Below are positions 8,682 through 17,027 of a DNA stretch of 64,000 nt, one piece after another. Source of the stretch: Mediterraneibacter butyricigenes (GTDB lineage: Bacteria; Bacillota; Clostridia; Lachnospirales; Lachnospiraceae). The stretch covers positions 992,001-1,056,000 of the forward strand of contig NZ_BHGK01000001.1 of assembly GCF_003574295.1 (NCBI RefSeq), written 5' to 3'. The first letter of the stretch is position 1; each line of letters begins with the position of its first letter. The translations under genes and the position numbers were made by a program. The notes below the pieces were generated by a model. The model did no database searches. It was not told where the DNA came from and was given only the letters and a program-made list of their open reading frames with translations.

Positions 8682-9569
8682 TTATTGTAGTTCATTAAGA
8701 AACAAGTCTGTTATTGTATCTTGAATCCAATATCTTTGTTTCCATCTAAATGTCTTACAAAATCGAGAACAGTTCAGCGATAAATTTTTCCAAGAATTAT
8801 TTTTTTGGAAGGTTAAATCAACATTAATATCAAATCGATTTTTCCCGATGGAAATAACAGTATTTGCTAATTCGCTAAGAGTATATACTTCACTTGATCC
8901 GAGATTATAAGTTTCTTGCCAAGTTTTAGGTGAAGATAAAATAACAGATATTAATGCATCAGCCGCATCACGTACATCCAAAAAGCTGAAAATTTGATTT
9001 CCGCCAACAATCTGTATATTTTTATGGTTTATAACTTGTTTTACCAATTTATTTGTTATTCGTTGATCAAATCCAATACCAATTAAGCTTGATAAACGTA
9101 AATTGGTATGTGGTATATTCTTACACAGTTTATTTACCAATAATTCACTTGCATATTTTCCGATTGCATACTTAGATTCCAAATTTAATGGTGTATTTTC
9201 ATCAGCCGAATTTTCCCGAATCTGACTATATACACTTTGTGAAGAAATATTAATCACAGATTTTACACCGTTACTAACCGCATTTTCTATAATATCTGAA
9301 ATATACATTAAGCCGTTTGCTATTTGTTGTCCATCTTCATTTCTTGGAAAAGCACAGTTCAATAAAATATCAACCTCTTCCCACTTGATTTTGTGATAGT
9401 CATTTGAATTATAAAATGTAACCCACTTTTTAAATTCACTATATTTTAATGATAACTTTTTAGCTTGTGAGGAGAGAGCCATGATCTCAATTTTGTTTTC
9501 CTGAAAATTGCATGCTTGAATTAAATGCTGTCCTAAAAAGCCTCCTGCACCTGTTAATACTACTTTCAT
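8682..9569 (-). CDS. NAD-dependent sugar epimerase/dehydratase (extended SDR)
   Basis: A 295-residue extended short-chain dehydrogenase. The N-terminal GAGGFLGQH is the NAD(P)-binding Rossmann motif. The active-site pair is YAIGK near residue 160, and a serine-rich segment NISSQSVYS stands before it. Family members act on nucleotide sugars (4-epimerases, dehydratases, reductases). It presumably makes a special nucleotide-sugar donor for this glycan; the exact reaction cannot be decided. It lies 18 bases behind the second ATP-grasp gene. Confidence 0.8.
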   Translation of the reverse strand: MKVVLTGAGGFLGQHLIQACNFQENKIEIMALSSQAKKLSLKYSEFKKWVTFYNSNDYHKIKWEEVDILLNCAFPRNEDGQQIANGLMYISDIIENAVSNGVKSVINISSQSVYSQIRENSADENTPLNLESKYAIGKYASELLVNKLCKNIPHTNLRLSSLIGIGFDQRITNKLVKQVINHKNIQIVGGNQIFSFLDVRDAADALISVILSSPKTWQETYNLGSSEVYTLSELANTVISIGKNRFDINVDLTFQKNNSWKNLSLNCSRFCKTFRWKQRYWIQDTITDLFLNELQ

Positions 9570-9587
9570 TATTCTTCCTCTATTCTG

Positions 9588-10886
9588 CTATATAACACTT
9601 CCATTAATATCCTTCTGCTCAATTCCAGGTAAATTTAATCGCATATTTTCTGTGGATAAAATATTTATCGTATTTTCGATATTATGCATTATAGCAAATA
9701 GATGATTTTTGTTTTCCACAACACCTAAGATGCGTACGGTAATTTGCGCAAGTAATCCACGCATATCTTCTGATATAGTTTCACTTGGATAATGTTCAAT
9801 ACACACATCACATACTTCTGGCATTTTTTTGACGGTTTTGCATCCTGTTATTTTTTTTATTGTTCCAGGTGCCGCTAAACATGAAACATTAAAGGCGTAT
9901 TTTCCTTTTAAAAATGGATCTACCAGTTTTTTTATAGAATACGGCCACATTTTTCCTGTTACTGAATAATAGATTAACATTTCCAAAGGGTCATAACCAC
10001 ACGTAGCTTTTAGTATTTTATATTCTAAAGATCCGGTTAAACGATACCCTATGTCATATACTACACAGTGATTATTTTCAATTTTACATTGCATAAACAT
10101 CATTCCGTTTCGAATGCCAGCTGCTTTAAACATTTTCTCACATTTTGGTGCTATATCACTGATATAATTATTTAAAATACTCGCTGGAAAAGTATAGCCC
10201 ACAGGTAGTGGAATAACATCACCTTGATTTTTCTTAACATGGCGATTTCCTATTGTACTTAAATAATATTCGCCATCCTGAAATACCCAAAATACGGTTG
10301 CTTCTGGTCCTGTCAGATATTGTTCAATCAAAATTTCTTTTGCTTTAGAATATTTTTGGGCATATTGAATACAATGCTCTAGTTCATCACTTGATTTGCA
10401 TATAGAAATTCCTCGAGATCCACTACTATCTGATGGCTTTACTAATACTGGATATTCAATTTTCTGGATGGAATCTTTATAATCATTAAGATCTATTTGA
10501 TATTCTTTGACGGTTGGTACATTGAATTTTCTACAAAGTTCTTTATATAAACTTTTTTTAGTAAATAATTCGAATTGCTGTTTTGTGCCATAACAAGGTA
10601 AATTTGCTTTATCACAAATTTCTGCATAATAAGGTAATAGCATATCACTAAAACCAACTAATACACCTTTTATATTTTCTTTGGATATCAAGTTTACAAC
10701 CGAATCCACATCAAGAATATTTACATTAAAATATTCATCTGCAATTTGTTTCCCCGGAGAATCTTCATACGAATTATAATCTGCTACAATTACATAACAC
10801 CCTAGTTCTTTTGCTTTTTCTATAATCTGACACGAAATTCGTGTTCCTCCCATAACTAAGACTTTTTTCCCTTTTAATTCTTCCAT
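9588..10886 (-). CDS. ATP-grasp ligase of the polysaccharide operon (copy 2)
   Basis: A 432-residue protein built like the ATP-grasp gene at 3676-4884: an N-terminal KVLVMGGTRISCQIIEKA nucleotide-fold segment, then VLVKPSDSSGSRGIS near residue 150 and the substrate/metal region around residue 265-290. It has about 30 extra residues. It is expected to activate a carboxylate with ATP and join it to an amine. The neighbours are a divergent DegT-type protein upstream and a sugar epimerase downstream, so a glycan building block is the likely substrate. The start ATG at 10886 follows AAAGGA. Confidence 0.8.
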   Translation of the reverse strand: MEELKGKKVLVMGGTRISCQIIEKAKELGCYVIVADYNSYEDSPGKQIADEYFNVNILDVDSVVNLISKENIKGVLVGFSDMLLPYYAEICDKANLPCYGTKQQFELFTKKSLYKELCRKFNVPTVKEYQIDLNDYKDSIQKIEYPVLVKPSDSSGSRGISICKSSDELEHCIQYAQKYSKAKEILIEQYLTGPEATVFWVFQDGEYYLSTIGNRHVKKNQGDVIPLPVGYTFPASILNNYISDIAPKCEKMFKAAGIRNGMMFMQCKIENNHCVVYDIGYRLTGSLEYKILKATCGYDPLEMLIYYSVTGKMWPYSIKKLVDPFLKGKYAFNVSCLAAPGTIKKITGCKTVKKMPEVCDVCIEHYPSETISEDMRGLLAQITVRILGVVENKNHLFAIMHNIENTINILSTENMRLNLPGIEQKDINGSVI

Positions 10887-10905
10887 TTGTTATCCTTTCT
10901 GCATT

Positions 10906-11856
10906 CTACAAATATCTTTCAAGTACATCTATAAGATAATTCATATCCGATATTCTATATCGTTGATCACATGGCAGCGGAACAATGTTTTGGGAGTATT
11001 CCCATGCCAACGATAAAGTTCTTCCTGATTCAAATACATCTGGCCATAATGTAGGAATATATATATTATTTTGAAGTAACGATTTTTTTATCTCTTTTGC
11101 GTTTTCTGAATATAATGGATACATAAAAGGTCCAATCGGACTATTAAGCTGTAGTCGATTAAAGGTTTTCAAATACTCATGAAGATGATTAAAATTTTTT
11201 TCTCTTTTTTCTTTTACATCGTTATAATTTATCCCACGTAATATATGATGAGTTAGTTTTGACATATGTTTTAAAGTTTCAGATGAAAAAGAATCATTAT
11301 TAGTGGAAGATTCCGCATAAAAACTTTTTCCGTCAACTTCATAACGCCCCAGAATATAGTGGATTCGATTATAAGAATAGTCTAACTCAAATTTATCGCC
11401 TAATGCTGTATCCGTATATAGATATCCGCCATCAGAAACTCCGAAATATTTTCGGCAAGAATAAAGTGTATCCACATCTTTTATTGGATATTGAAAAAAA
11501 GCCTGCGTGTTATCCAAGATAACATTTTTAAAACATTGTTTGTACAATTGAATATCCATTTGAGATAGTTGACCGTAATAATTAACTATATAGATATACT
11601 CATAATTACCCAATTTCCCTGAAAAATTAGGTTTGAAATTTGAATTAATTTCGTAATATTGGAATTCACAAGAACATTTTTCACATATTTCTCTTATTGA
11701 AGAACATAAAAAAAGCGGAAGATACATTTTTTTTATTTCTTTTGCTCTTATCAAATATTCAACACAATGTCGTCCACTATTTAATGCAAGAGCATTGTTG
11801 TGATATTCAGTTCCAGAATTTTCATCTAATTCAATATATCCGCCTATTTCTTTCAT
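10906..11856 (-). CDS. Divergent DegT/DnrJ-like PLP aminotransferase
   Basis: A 316-residue protein, short for DegT aminotransferases (about 370). The fold is suggested by the ALNSGRHCVEYLI start and by SCRKYFGVSDGGYLY near residue 135. This keeps the family spacing of a lysine seven residues before a GG pair, as in the canonical paralogue at 12673-13776 (HATKCFHSVEGG). The lysine would hold pyridoxal phosphate. The N-terminal part lacks the usual GVG/T cofactor segment and overall similarity is weak, so it may have changed substrate or lost activity. It lies between the priming transferase and an ATP-grasp gene. Confidence 0.55.
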   Translation of the reverse strand: MKEIGGYIELDENSGTEYHNNALALNSGRHCVEYLIRAKEIKKMYLPLFLCSSIREICEKCSCEFQYYEINSNFKPNFSGKLGNYEYIYIVNYYGQLSQMDIQLYKQCFKNVILDNTQAFFQYPIKDVDTLYSCRKYFGVSDGGYLYTDTALGDKFELDYSYNRIHYILGRYEVDGKSFYAESSTNNDSFSSETLKHMSKLTHHILRGINYNDVKEKREKNFNHLHEYLKTFNRLQLNSPIGPFMYPLYSENAKEIKKSLLQNNIYIPTLWPDVFESGRTLSLAWEYSQNIVPLPCDQRYRISDMNYLIDVLERYL

Positions 11857-11871
11857 TTACATCCTCTAAAA

Positions 11872-12654
11872 TTAAAGAATCATCTTTTCAATATCTTCGT
11901 CAGTAATATCCTCAAAACTGATGGCTGTTCCTTCCATATCATATCCCATAAACGAACCACGTATTGCATTGCCACGGGCTTTAGAAGCTTTTTTATTTAA
12001 AGCGTATGTAATTAATTTTATAATCATAAAACAATCTGTCAGAAAACTCACATGTTCTACGTACCATACATCATTTTCAAATTGTTCCTGCCATGACCAA
12101 ACATGATCTAAAGCCTTTCGTGGTGGGCACTCTAATCCGGGTTTGACAGCAAGACGCATCTTATGGCGATCACTGTAACGCTCAAAATATTCTGGAACTA
12201 AAGGCCTTGGTCCGATCAGACTCATATCGCCTTTTAGAATACTCCAAAAATTTAATAATTCGTCCAATGAAGTTTTTCTAACAAATCGACCGAACTTTGT
12301 AACTCTTTGATCAGGTGGTAAAAGTTCACCAAATTCATCTTTCGTTTCACGCATATTCCTAAATTTAATTATTTGAAACGGTTTTCCATCCTTTCCAGTC
12401 CTCTCTTGTTTAAAAAAGATTGGAAAACCAACATCCAACAATGTGATAATTCCAATTAAAATATTTATAGGAAAAGTCAGAAGCAACACAAAAGAGGAGA
12501 TTAATATGTCAAAAATCCGCTTAATAACATCTCCGTAAAAACTTTTTTTTGGATGAACCGGTTTGGTAATAGAATTAACATAAGGTAATCTCTCAGCAGC
12601 AAGTTTTTCTGCGATATCCCATCGCATTTTTTTTGTAAGTTCTTCTCTTTTCAT
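11872..12654 (-). CDS. Priming sugar-phosphate transferase (bacterial sugar transferase family, first operon)
   Basis: A 260-residue monotopic membrane phosphoglycosyl transferase. One hydrophobic hairpin lies at about residues 45-75. Then come the family motifs QERTGKDG and KFRNM, SLDELLNF, GDMSLIGPRPLVP and PGLECPP. It would move a sugar phosphate from a UDP-sugar to undecaprenyl phosphate, the first membrane step of repeat-unit assembly. Beside a DegT aminotransferase the primer may be an amino sugar (inference). An analogous gene starts the second operon (25070-25765). Confidence 0.9.
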   Translation of the reverse strand: MKREELTKKMRWDIAEKLAAERLPYVNSITKPVHPKKSFYGDVIKRIFDILISSFVLLLTFPINILIGIITLLDVGFPIFFKQERTGKDGKPFQIIKFRNMRETKDEFGELLPPDQRVTKFGRFVRKTSLDELLNFWSILKGDMSLIGPRPLVPEYFERYSDRHKMRLAVKPGLECPPRKALDHVWSWQEQFENDVWYVEHVSFLTDCFMIIKLITYALNKKASKARGNAIRGSFMGYDMEGTAISFEDITDEDIEKMIL

Positions 12655-12672
12655 AATTTGTTCCTTAAGCTT

Positions 12673-13776
12673 TTAGTTTAAAATCAAATTACAAATCCGA
12701 TCAACGTCTGTTAACGACAATTCTTCATACATAGGTAAAGCAAGAATGTTTAATGCTACGTCATGTGCAACAGGCGTGTCTTTATAAGAATATTGCTGTT
12801 TATAACAAGAAGTTTCGTTAATTGCCGGATAAAAGTATTTTCTTGTGTAGATTTCATGCTTTCTTAATAAATCAAAGATATCATCCCTACTTTTTCCAAA
12901 TATATTTTTATCAAAATAAACCGGAAAATAAGCATAATTTTGTGTTACATTTGTTTGAGGAGTACATAGTTTAATACCTGATATGTTAGAAAAGCGTTCA
13001 ACGTATCTCTCATATATTTTTCTCCGAGCATTGATACATTCATCCATTCTGCGTAAATTACAAATTCCCATAGCCGCACGGAATTCATCTAATTTTGCAT
13101 TTCCACCAATATCTTCCACATCTTCGGGACCATTGATTCCAAAATTTTTTAAATTATGAAGTTTCTTTCTGTAGGAAGGATCTGAGAATGTAACAGCACC
13201 ACCTTCTACAGAATGAAAACATTTCGTTGCGTGAAATGAAAACATTGTAGCATCTCCAAAGTTTCCAACACCAATCCCTTTATATGTTGTTCCAAACGCG
13301 TGAGCACCATCGTAAATAACTTTCAAATTATGTTTTTTAGCAATTTTTTCAATAGAGTCAACATCGCAAAGATTACCATAAACGTGAACCGGAATAATTG
13401 CTACTGTTTTTTCTGTAATTAAATTTTCAATCTTTTGAACATCAATCGTATAGTGTTCAAAATTGATATCACAAAAAACTGGAATCAATCCATTTCTGAC
13501 AATTGCATGTGTTGTTGAAACAAAAGTAAAAGGTGTAGTAATAACTTCTCCACCTTTTTCTTTTAATCCCAGTGCCTGGATTGCTGTTTCGAGTGCCAAA
13601 TGGCCATTCGTAAATAAAGACAAATATTGAACCTTTAAATAGTCAATCAACGCATGTTGAAATTTTTTATATACAGGCCCCATATTTGTCAGTTGTCTAC
13701 TTTCAAAAATTGGTTTAATTTCTTCTATATAGTCCTCTAATGTAGGCATAGAAGATCTAGTGACTTGAATTGTCAT
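12673..13776 (-). CDS. DegT/DnrJ/EryC1/StrS nucleotide-sugar aminotransferase
   Basis: A 367-residue PLP enzyme with TTPFTFVSTTHA, the aspartate of YDGAHAFG and the Schiff-base lysine in SFHATKCFHSVEGGAV near residue 180. The family transfers an amino group from glutamate to a keto-sugar nucleotide. It is the first gene of the operon, directly behind the promoter at 13876-13904. It would act on a 4-keto sugar, which could come from the CapD-type dehydratase of the second operon. The start ATG at 13776 follows AAGAGGGG. Confidence 0.9.
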   Translation of the reverse strand: MTIQVTRSSMPTLEDYIEEIKPIFESRQLTNMGPVYKKFQHALIDYLKVQYLSLFTNGHLALETAIQALGLKEKGGEVITTPFTFVSTTHAIVRNGLIPVFCDINFEHYTIDVQKIENLITEKTVAIIPVHVYGNLCDVDSIEKIAKKHNLKVIYDGAHAFGTTYKGIGVGNFGDATMFSFHATKCFHSVEGGAVTFSDPSYRKKLHNLKNFGINGPEDVEDIGGNAKLDEFRAAMGICNLRRMDECINARRKIYERYVERFSNISGIKLCTPQTNVTQNYAYFPVYFDKNIFGKSRDDIFDLLRKHEIYTRKYFYPAINETSCYKQQYSYKDTPVAHDVALNILALPMYEELSLTDVDRICNLILN

Positions 13777-13836
13777 TAAATGCCCCTCTTTTCATCCTTT
13801 AATTATTTAGAATATTTTCCCTGATTGAATCCTCAA

Positions 13837-13860
13837 GTGGACAACTAAAGGGTCGTCCAC
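13837..13860 (-). promoter_or_regulatory. Leader hairpin of the first polysaccharide operon
   Basis: In the transcript GTGGACGAC and GTTGTCCAC form a 9-base-pair stem (one G-U) around a 6-base loop, just after the predicted start site. No T run follows, so it is not a terminator. It could stabilise the mRNA or bind a regulator. Confidence 0.45.
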
Positions 13861-13875
13861 ATATATACTCTATAG

Positions 13876-13904
13876 ATTATATCATACTAACTGCCAATAT
13901 TCTA
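13876..13904 (-). promoter_or_regulatory. Promoter of the first polysaccharide operon
   Basis: On the minus strand TATAAT (13876-13881) lies 17 bases from a weak -35 TAGAAT (13899-13904). Transcription would begin near 13869 and leave a leader of about 93 bases before the aminotransferase ATG. It shows that the AT-rich operon has its own promoter, separate from the second operon. Confidence 0.55.
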
Positions 13905-13975
13905 CCCAATTCGCCATTTTTCTGGACTTCTTCGCTTTTCTTAAGAATTGGGGAATCTGTTTTGGGACTTATATA

Positions 13976-14013
13976 GAAAATCCCCTGTCATTTCAAGCCT
14001 GAAATGGCAGGGG
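13976..14013 (-). terminator. Terminator of the HEPN-like gene
   Basis: Arms 13982-13995 and 14000-14013 form a 14-base-pair stem (one G-U) with a 4-base loop; on the minus strand it is followed by ATTTTC. It separates the orphan gene from the downstream operon. Confidence 0.7.
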
Positions 14014-14065
14014 AAGAGATGAATTTTATTAATCTGATTCTTTCCGAATAATTCGTCAAGTTTTG

Positions 14066-14746
14066 TTATTGTATACCCACTTTCTTTTTTGTCAATTTTC
14101 TTAATTTTAAGTCAAGAGCATATATCCGATCTATTTGTAGCTGCGCCACATAATACAAATCTGAAAAATTTACTCGTATATACTTAAAATATTTCATCTG
14201 ATCCAATTTTTCCGAATAAACATATAGTATAAAGTCCGACGTAACATCCTTCGCATTTTCATGTAATCCATCAAGCGTCAAAAAAAGCCAACTACTCGGA
14301 TCCTCAAACATTTCAGTAAGCTTCGTTGTCCTATTTCTGACATCGACGCAAATCAAATCCCCATCCATACCATATGCCTCATGACGGCTAGTACTCAACG
14401 GATGTGCAACAACAAATGAACGAATAGCCTTAAAATATTTCTTTGCTTGCCTAAGTTTTTCATCGTCCTTCATATCAAGATAATCAATTATTTCTTTTCT
14501 CAAAATTTTATAAATCGAGTCGACCGCCTCACAAATCCAGCCAACTAAAACAATAACATATATGATTTCTTTCCTTGTTGGTTCTTGGAGATTATGAATC
14601 TCAGCATTAAGGTCCTGAATACTATAATTAACTTTTTGAAGATAGTCACAACTTAGTGAAAATTTATCTTTACTCCCCCAAATCCACTGCTTCTGTATAC
14701 CGTCCTTCAACTCATTAAGGTTTTTCAATTTAGCTACGTTTCCCAT
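14066..14746 (-). CDS. Uncharacterised HEPN-like protein
   Basis: A 226-residue, mostly helical protein without membrane segments or signal peptide. I do not recognise the family by name. In the middle, KAIRSFVVAHPLS holds R109-x5-H115, the R-x4-6-H pattern of HEPN RNases found in toxins and defence proteins. It starts at an ATG at 14746 behind a strong GGAGG site and has its own terminator. It lies immediately downstream of remnants of an AAA15/RloB-type gene pair and between two glycan operons, which fits an accessory defence or toxin role. This is inference; a non-catalytic HEPN-like scaffold is equally possible. Confidence 0.5.
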   Translation of the reverse strand: MGNVAKLKNLNELKDGIQKQWIWGSKDKFSLSCDYLQKVNYSIQDLNAEIHNLQEPTRKEIIYVIVLVGWICEAVDSIYKILRKEIIDYLDMKDDEKLRQAKKYFKAIRSFVVAHPLSTSRHEAYGMDGDLICVDVRNRTTKLTEMFEDPSSWLFLTLDGLHENAKDVTSDFILYVYSEKLDQMKYFKYIRVNFSDLYYVAQLQIDRIYALDLKLRKLTKKKVGIQ

Positions 14747-14775
14747 CCTTCACCCTCCCAACTGATCCGCTAATT

Positions 14776-14871
14776 TTAAAAAACAAAATATGTTTGTTTT
14801 TTCTCCACACCTTTACATACTTAGTACAAAATATTTTCCAACCGGCATCATTTTCTTTTCATATCCATTCC
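14776..14871 (-). pseudogene. Possible RloB-like remnant (N-terminal scrap)
   Basis: Behind the AAA15 remnant and in the same frame, a short start MDMKRK and then VCKGVEKKQTYF can be read, interrupted by stop codons. The second piece resembles the VCEGxxTExxYF start of RloB Toprim-like proteins, which are often encoded directly behind AAA15 ATPases. It is very short, so the call leans on context. Confidence 0.3.
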
Positions 14872-14880
14872 TTCCGCAAC

Positions 14881-15096
14881 TCACATAATATCAAACATTG
14901 AGAATACTGGTATTGCTCCATATCATCCTTCAAGATACTCCTTGCTCAGCACTTTATCATATTTCTCTTTAAAACATTCCAAAGAATAAATAGAACTTTC
15001 ATTTTCGGCATTATGTTATACAAACCAGATTTCGTCTCTTCTGAATATCGCTTGATCCATAATCGAGGATTCATGTGTTGTAAACAATATCCTTAT
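14881..15096 (-). pseudogene. C-terminal remnant of an AAA15-family (AbiL/RloA-type) ATPase
   Basis: One frame reads ILFTTHESSIMDQAIFRRDE, IWFV, a stop, then SIYSLECFKEKYDKVLSKEY, LEG, a TGA in the place of the family's arginine codon, and YGAIPVF. This is the tail of COG1106-type ATPases (TTH near the ABC-like His switch, then YLxGRYGAIP). The N-terminal 350 or so residues are missing and at least two nonsense codons are present, so it is dead. Such ATPases pair with RloB or similar effectors in phage defence or anticodon-nuclease islands. Confidence 0.6.
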
Positions 15097-15101
15097 TCAC
15101 T

Positions 15102-15431
15102 TTATTCTTCATCCGCTTTTACCTGTTCCAGAAAGATCTCTATCAACTCTCCCACCGATGGTGCCCACGGATAACTCATTCCCGTCAGTTGTTCCAATGC
15201 CTCTTTTCCGCCTTTTGCCCAGACACGATCTCGCACTGTCCGGATATTTCTCTCCACAACGCAGGGCAGCTGATGATATTCTTCCGCCACTTGCCAGTAG
15301 ATCCCTTTTACCAGCACCATCAGTCTTTCTTCATCCTCGGCTGCCAGCATGATACACCGCCGAAGATAGCGATACCCCTGATACCGTTTGGAAAAGTGTA
15401 CGTTTCTCATCAATTGATCCAGTTCTTTCAT
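15102..15431 (-). CDS. Small Spo0A C-terminal-domain-like DNA-binding protein (copy A)
   Basis: About 109 residues, starting at the ATG behind AGAGAGG (the upstream in-frame ATG at 15455 has no ribosome site). GYRYLRRCI, VKGIYWQVAEEY and VVERNIRTVRDRVW match the helix pattern of the Spo0A C-terminal DNA-binding domain; the receiver domain is absent. The domain alone can bind DNA, so it is probably a small transcription factor. A second copy with nearly the same sequence is at 17028-17369. Both follow a wzx gene or its fragment, so control of glycan genes is a reasonable inference. Confidence 0.7.
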   Translation of the reverse strand: MKELDQLMRNVHFSKRYQGYRYLRRCIMLAAEDEERLMVLVKGIYWQVAEEYHQLPCVVERNIRTVRDRVWAKGGKEALEQLTGMSYPWAPSVGELIEIFLEQVKADEE

Positions 15432-15732
15432 ATTGTTTTCCTCTCTCAGCTTCATTACATATTATTTTTCCACATGCGTGATCGCTAAATAGCTGATTTC
15501 ATTTTACAAAACGAAGAACGACAATAGAACAACAAATCTATATATTTCTATATTTCTCGATATTATTTTGTATTTCTCGGTAAACTTCTAAATACAGATT
15601 TCATCAATTCGGTTGTAAATTGCTCTCTAACCGCCAGCAAAAGCACTCCATAGACACCAAAAAATGTGATTGCCGACACTAAGAGTGTGAAAAATGACGA
15701 CAGTTGCATCTCTTTTGTCGCATTTCAGAATT
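15108..15732 (-). repeat. Duplicated segment, copy A (wzx 3' end plus Spo0A-C-like gene)
   Basis: This segment matches 17046-17672 base for base over most of its length, through the small regulator gene, its upstream region and the last 45 or so codons of wzx. Similarity stops near 15732, inside what would be wzx. It is the scar of a duplication or of replacement of a polysaccharide cassette. Confidence 0.8.
15563..15721 (-). pseudogene. 3' fragment of a second-operon-type wzx
   Basis: The frame reads ATKEMQLSSFFTLLVSAI and on to FRSLPRNTK before TAA, almost identical to the C-terminal end of the intact flippase at 17504-18973. A TGA stands just upstream of the conserved part and the remaining 440 codons are missing. 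It marks the former end of a flippase gene. Confidence 0.8.
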
Positions 15733-15756
15733 CTTGATTCCATTTAGATTTTACAA

Positions 15757-15795
15757 TAGAAAAGCCCAGACAATTCAAAACAGAAATGCCTGGGC
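15757..15795 (-). terminator. Terminator of the Rpn nuclease gene
   Basis: GCCCAG (15790-15795 on the complement) pairs with CTGGGC (15764-15769), and the minus strand continues with TTTTC. It lies 20 bases behind the stop codon. Confidence 0.55.
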
Positions 15796-15815
15796 AACTA
15801 CATGCATTTTATATA

Positions 15816-16703
15816 TTATTTTTCTTCTAGCCAGCTTTTCACTTCGTTCTCTTCTCGTCCGACTGCCTGGACAATCTGTTCCATCGGCATCCCCATCTCC
15901 TTTAAAACTTGTACTGTTCTTTTTGCCTGCTCCAACATACGTTTTTCGCCAATCTTCATACCGGCTTCTATTCCTCGTTTCTCTGCGCTGTTCATCTGGG
16001 TATTATAATCACGGAGCGCCTTTTCTCTTGCTTCATATTCCAAGCGTTTCTTTTCATCGGCGCTCATCCTTTTCAATGCTTCATATGCTTCCTGGATATA
16101 TTCGTCTCTCTCTGCCATTTTCTCGAACTCCTTTCGGCTCTTTGCACGTAGAAACCGCATCCAACGAATGATGTCTTTTTCATTTTTCTGCTCCGGTGGA
16201 AGTTTCGGAAGTTCCAACACATAAATTTTCATCTTATCTGTGTAGATCTTCCCGGTTCCTTCCTCGCAGAAGCTGATTGCACGGAAACAAATATTATCAT
16301 CCGGGAAATGTATGAAGTTCAGGATACTCACATGAACACACTGTTTCAGATTTTCATACCCTTCTCCTTCTTTCAGTTGGCTCGTATACATTTTCCCAAG
16401 ATAGAACAGCACCCGATTCGGCCAGAAGGCAAAAAATGCATTCTGCATTTCTACATCGATCTGTTCTCCATCCACCAGTTTTACCCGTGCATCCAGTATT
16501 CCCAGCTTATCATCCGCATACTCCTGCTGCAGGATCGTAGGCATTAATACTGTCGATTCAATCTCATCCGGATCTTTTCCCAGAATCGCTGCAACCATAC
16601 CTTTTCTCACTTTCGGATTTTGCATTAATTCTTTGAAACAGATATCCACGGTTGGAGACATGATAAATTCTTCGGTTTCTCGTCTTTTCTTCATTTTTTC
16701 CAT
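15816..16703 (-). CDS. Rpn-family recombination-promoting nuclease / PD-(D/E)XK transposase-like protein
   Basis: A 295-residue protein with the usual start (MSPTVDICFKELM, residues 15-27) and the nuclease core GILDARVKLVDGEQIDVEMQ, giving the D...E-x-Q catalytic pattern of PD-(D/E)XK enzymes. A charged helical C-terminus follows, with an EAGMKIGEKRMLEQAKRTV-type repeat region. Rpn proteins cut DNA and raise RecA-independent recombination in E. coli; the role in Firmicutes is unclear. It starts behind AGAGGG and has its own terminator. It sits between the two copies of a duplicated segment, a place where recombination has plainly occurred. Confidence 0.85.
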   Translation of the reverse strand: MEKMKKRRETEEFIMSPTVDICFKELMQNPKVRKGMVAAILGKDPDEIESTVLMPTILQQEYADDKLGILDARVKLVDGEQIDVEMQNAFFAFWPNRVLFYLGKMYTSQLKEGEGYENLKQCVHVSILNFIHFPDDNICFRAISFCEEGTGKIYTDKMKIYVLELPKLPPEQKNEKDIIRWMRFLRAKSRKEFEKMAERDEYIQEAYEALKRMSADEKKRLEYEAREKALRDYNTQMNSAEKRGIEAGMKIGEKRMLEQAKRTVQVLKEMGMPMEQIVQAVGREENEVKSWLEEK

Positions 16704-16976
16704 AGACTTCCCTCTCTTCCCGCCGGAAGTTCAGAGAGCCTGCTTGGTAAGACTTATTTTACCACGCATTTTCCTGCGAGAAAAGACACTTATCCCCAAC
16801 TCATACCAAACTCCACGGCTTTTCTTTTGTTTTCTGTGTTTCGGAATTCGATTCAGATCTTTGAATCATAGATTTTTAGAAGTGCCTCCAGAATGTAAGC
16901 ACTGATTTCGATTGATTTTAGCTTAACACAGATTGAATGGGGCTGCAAGCAGTTTCATATCGTATGTTCGCCAAAC
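16704..16976. other. Non-coding stretch upstream of the Rpn nuclease gene
   Basis: No gene seen. On the minus strand TAAAAT close to 16760 could be the -10 box of the Rpn gene, but its -35 (TTTTCT) is poor. Nothing else is recognisable. Confidence 0.3.
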
Positions 16977-17018
16977 CCAAAACCGCCGACCTGTTCCTTT
17001 CGGCACAAATCGGCGGTC
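16977..17018 (-). terminator. Terminator behind Spo0A-C-like copy B
   Basis: ACCGCCGA (on the minus strand, from 17017) pairs with TCGGCGGT (to 16982) around a 20-base loop, followed by TTTTG. It ends the second polysaccharide operon. Confidence 0.65.
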
Positions 17019-17027
17019 TGCATTACA

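Noticed and set aside
13777-14065. Invertible promoter for phase variation of the first operon
   Set aside because: No pair of inverted repeats flanking the promoter was seen; the repeats present are a small leader hairpin and a terminator.
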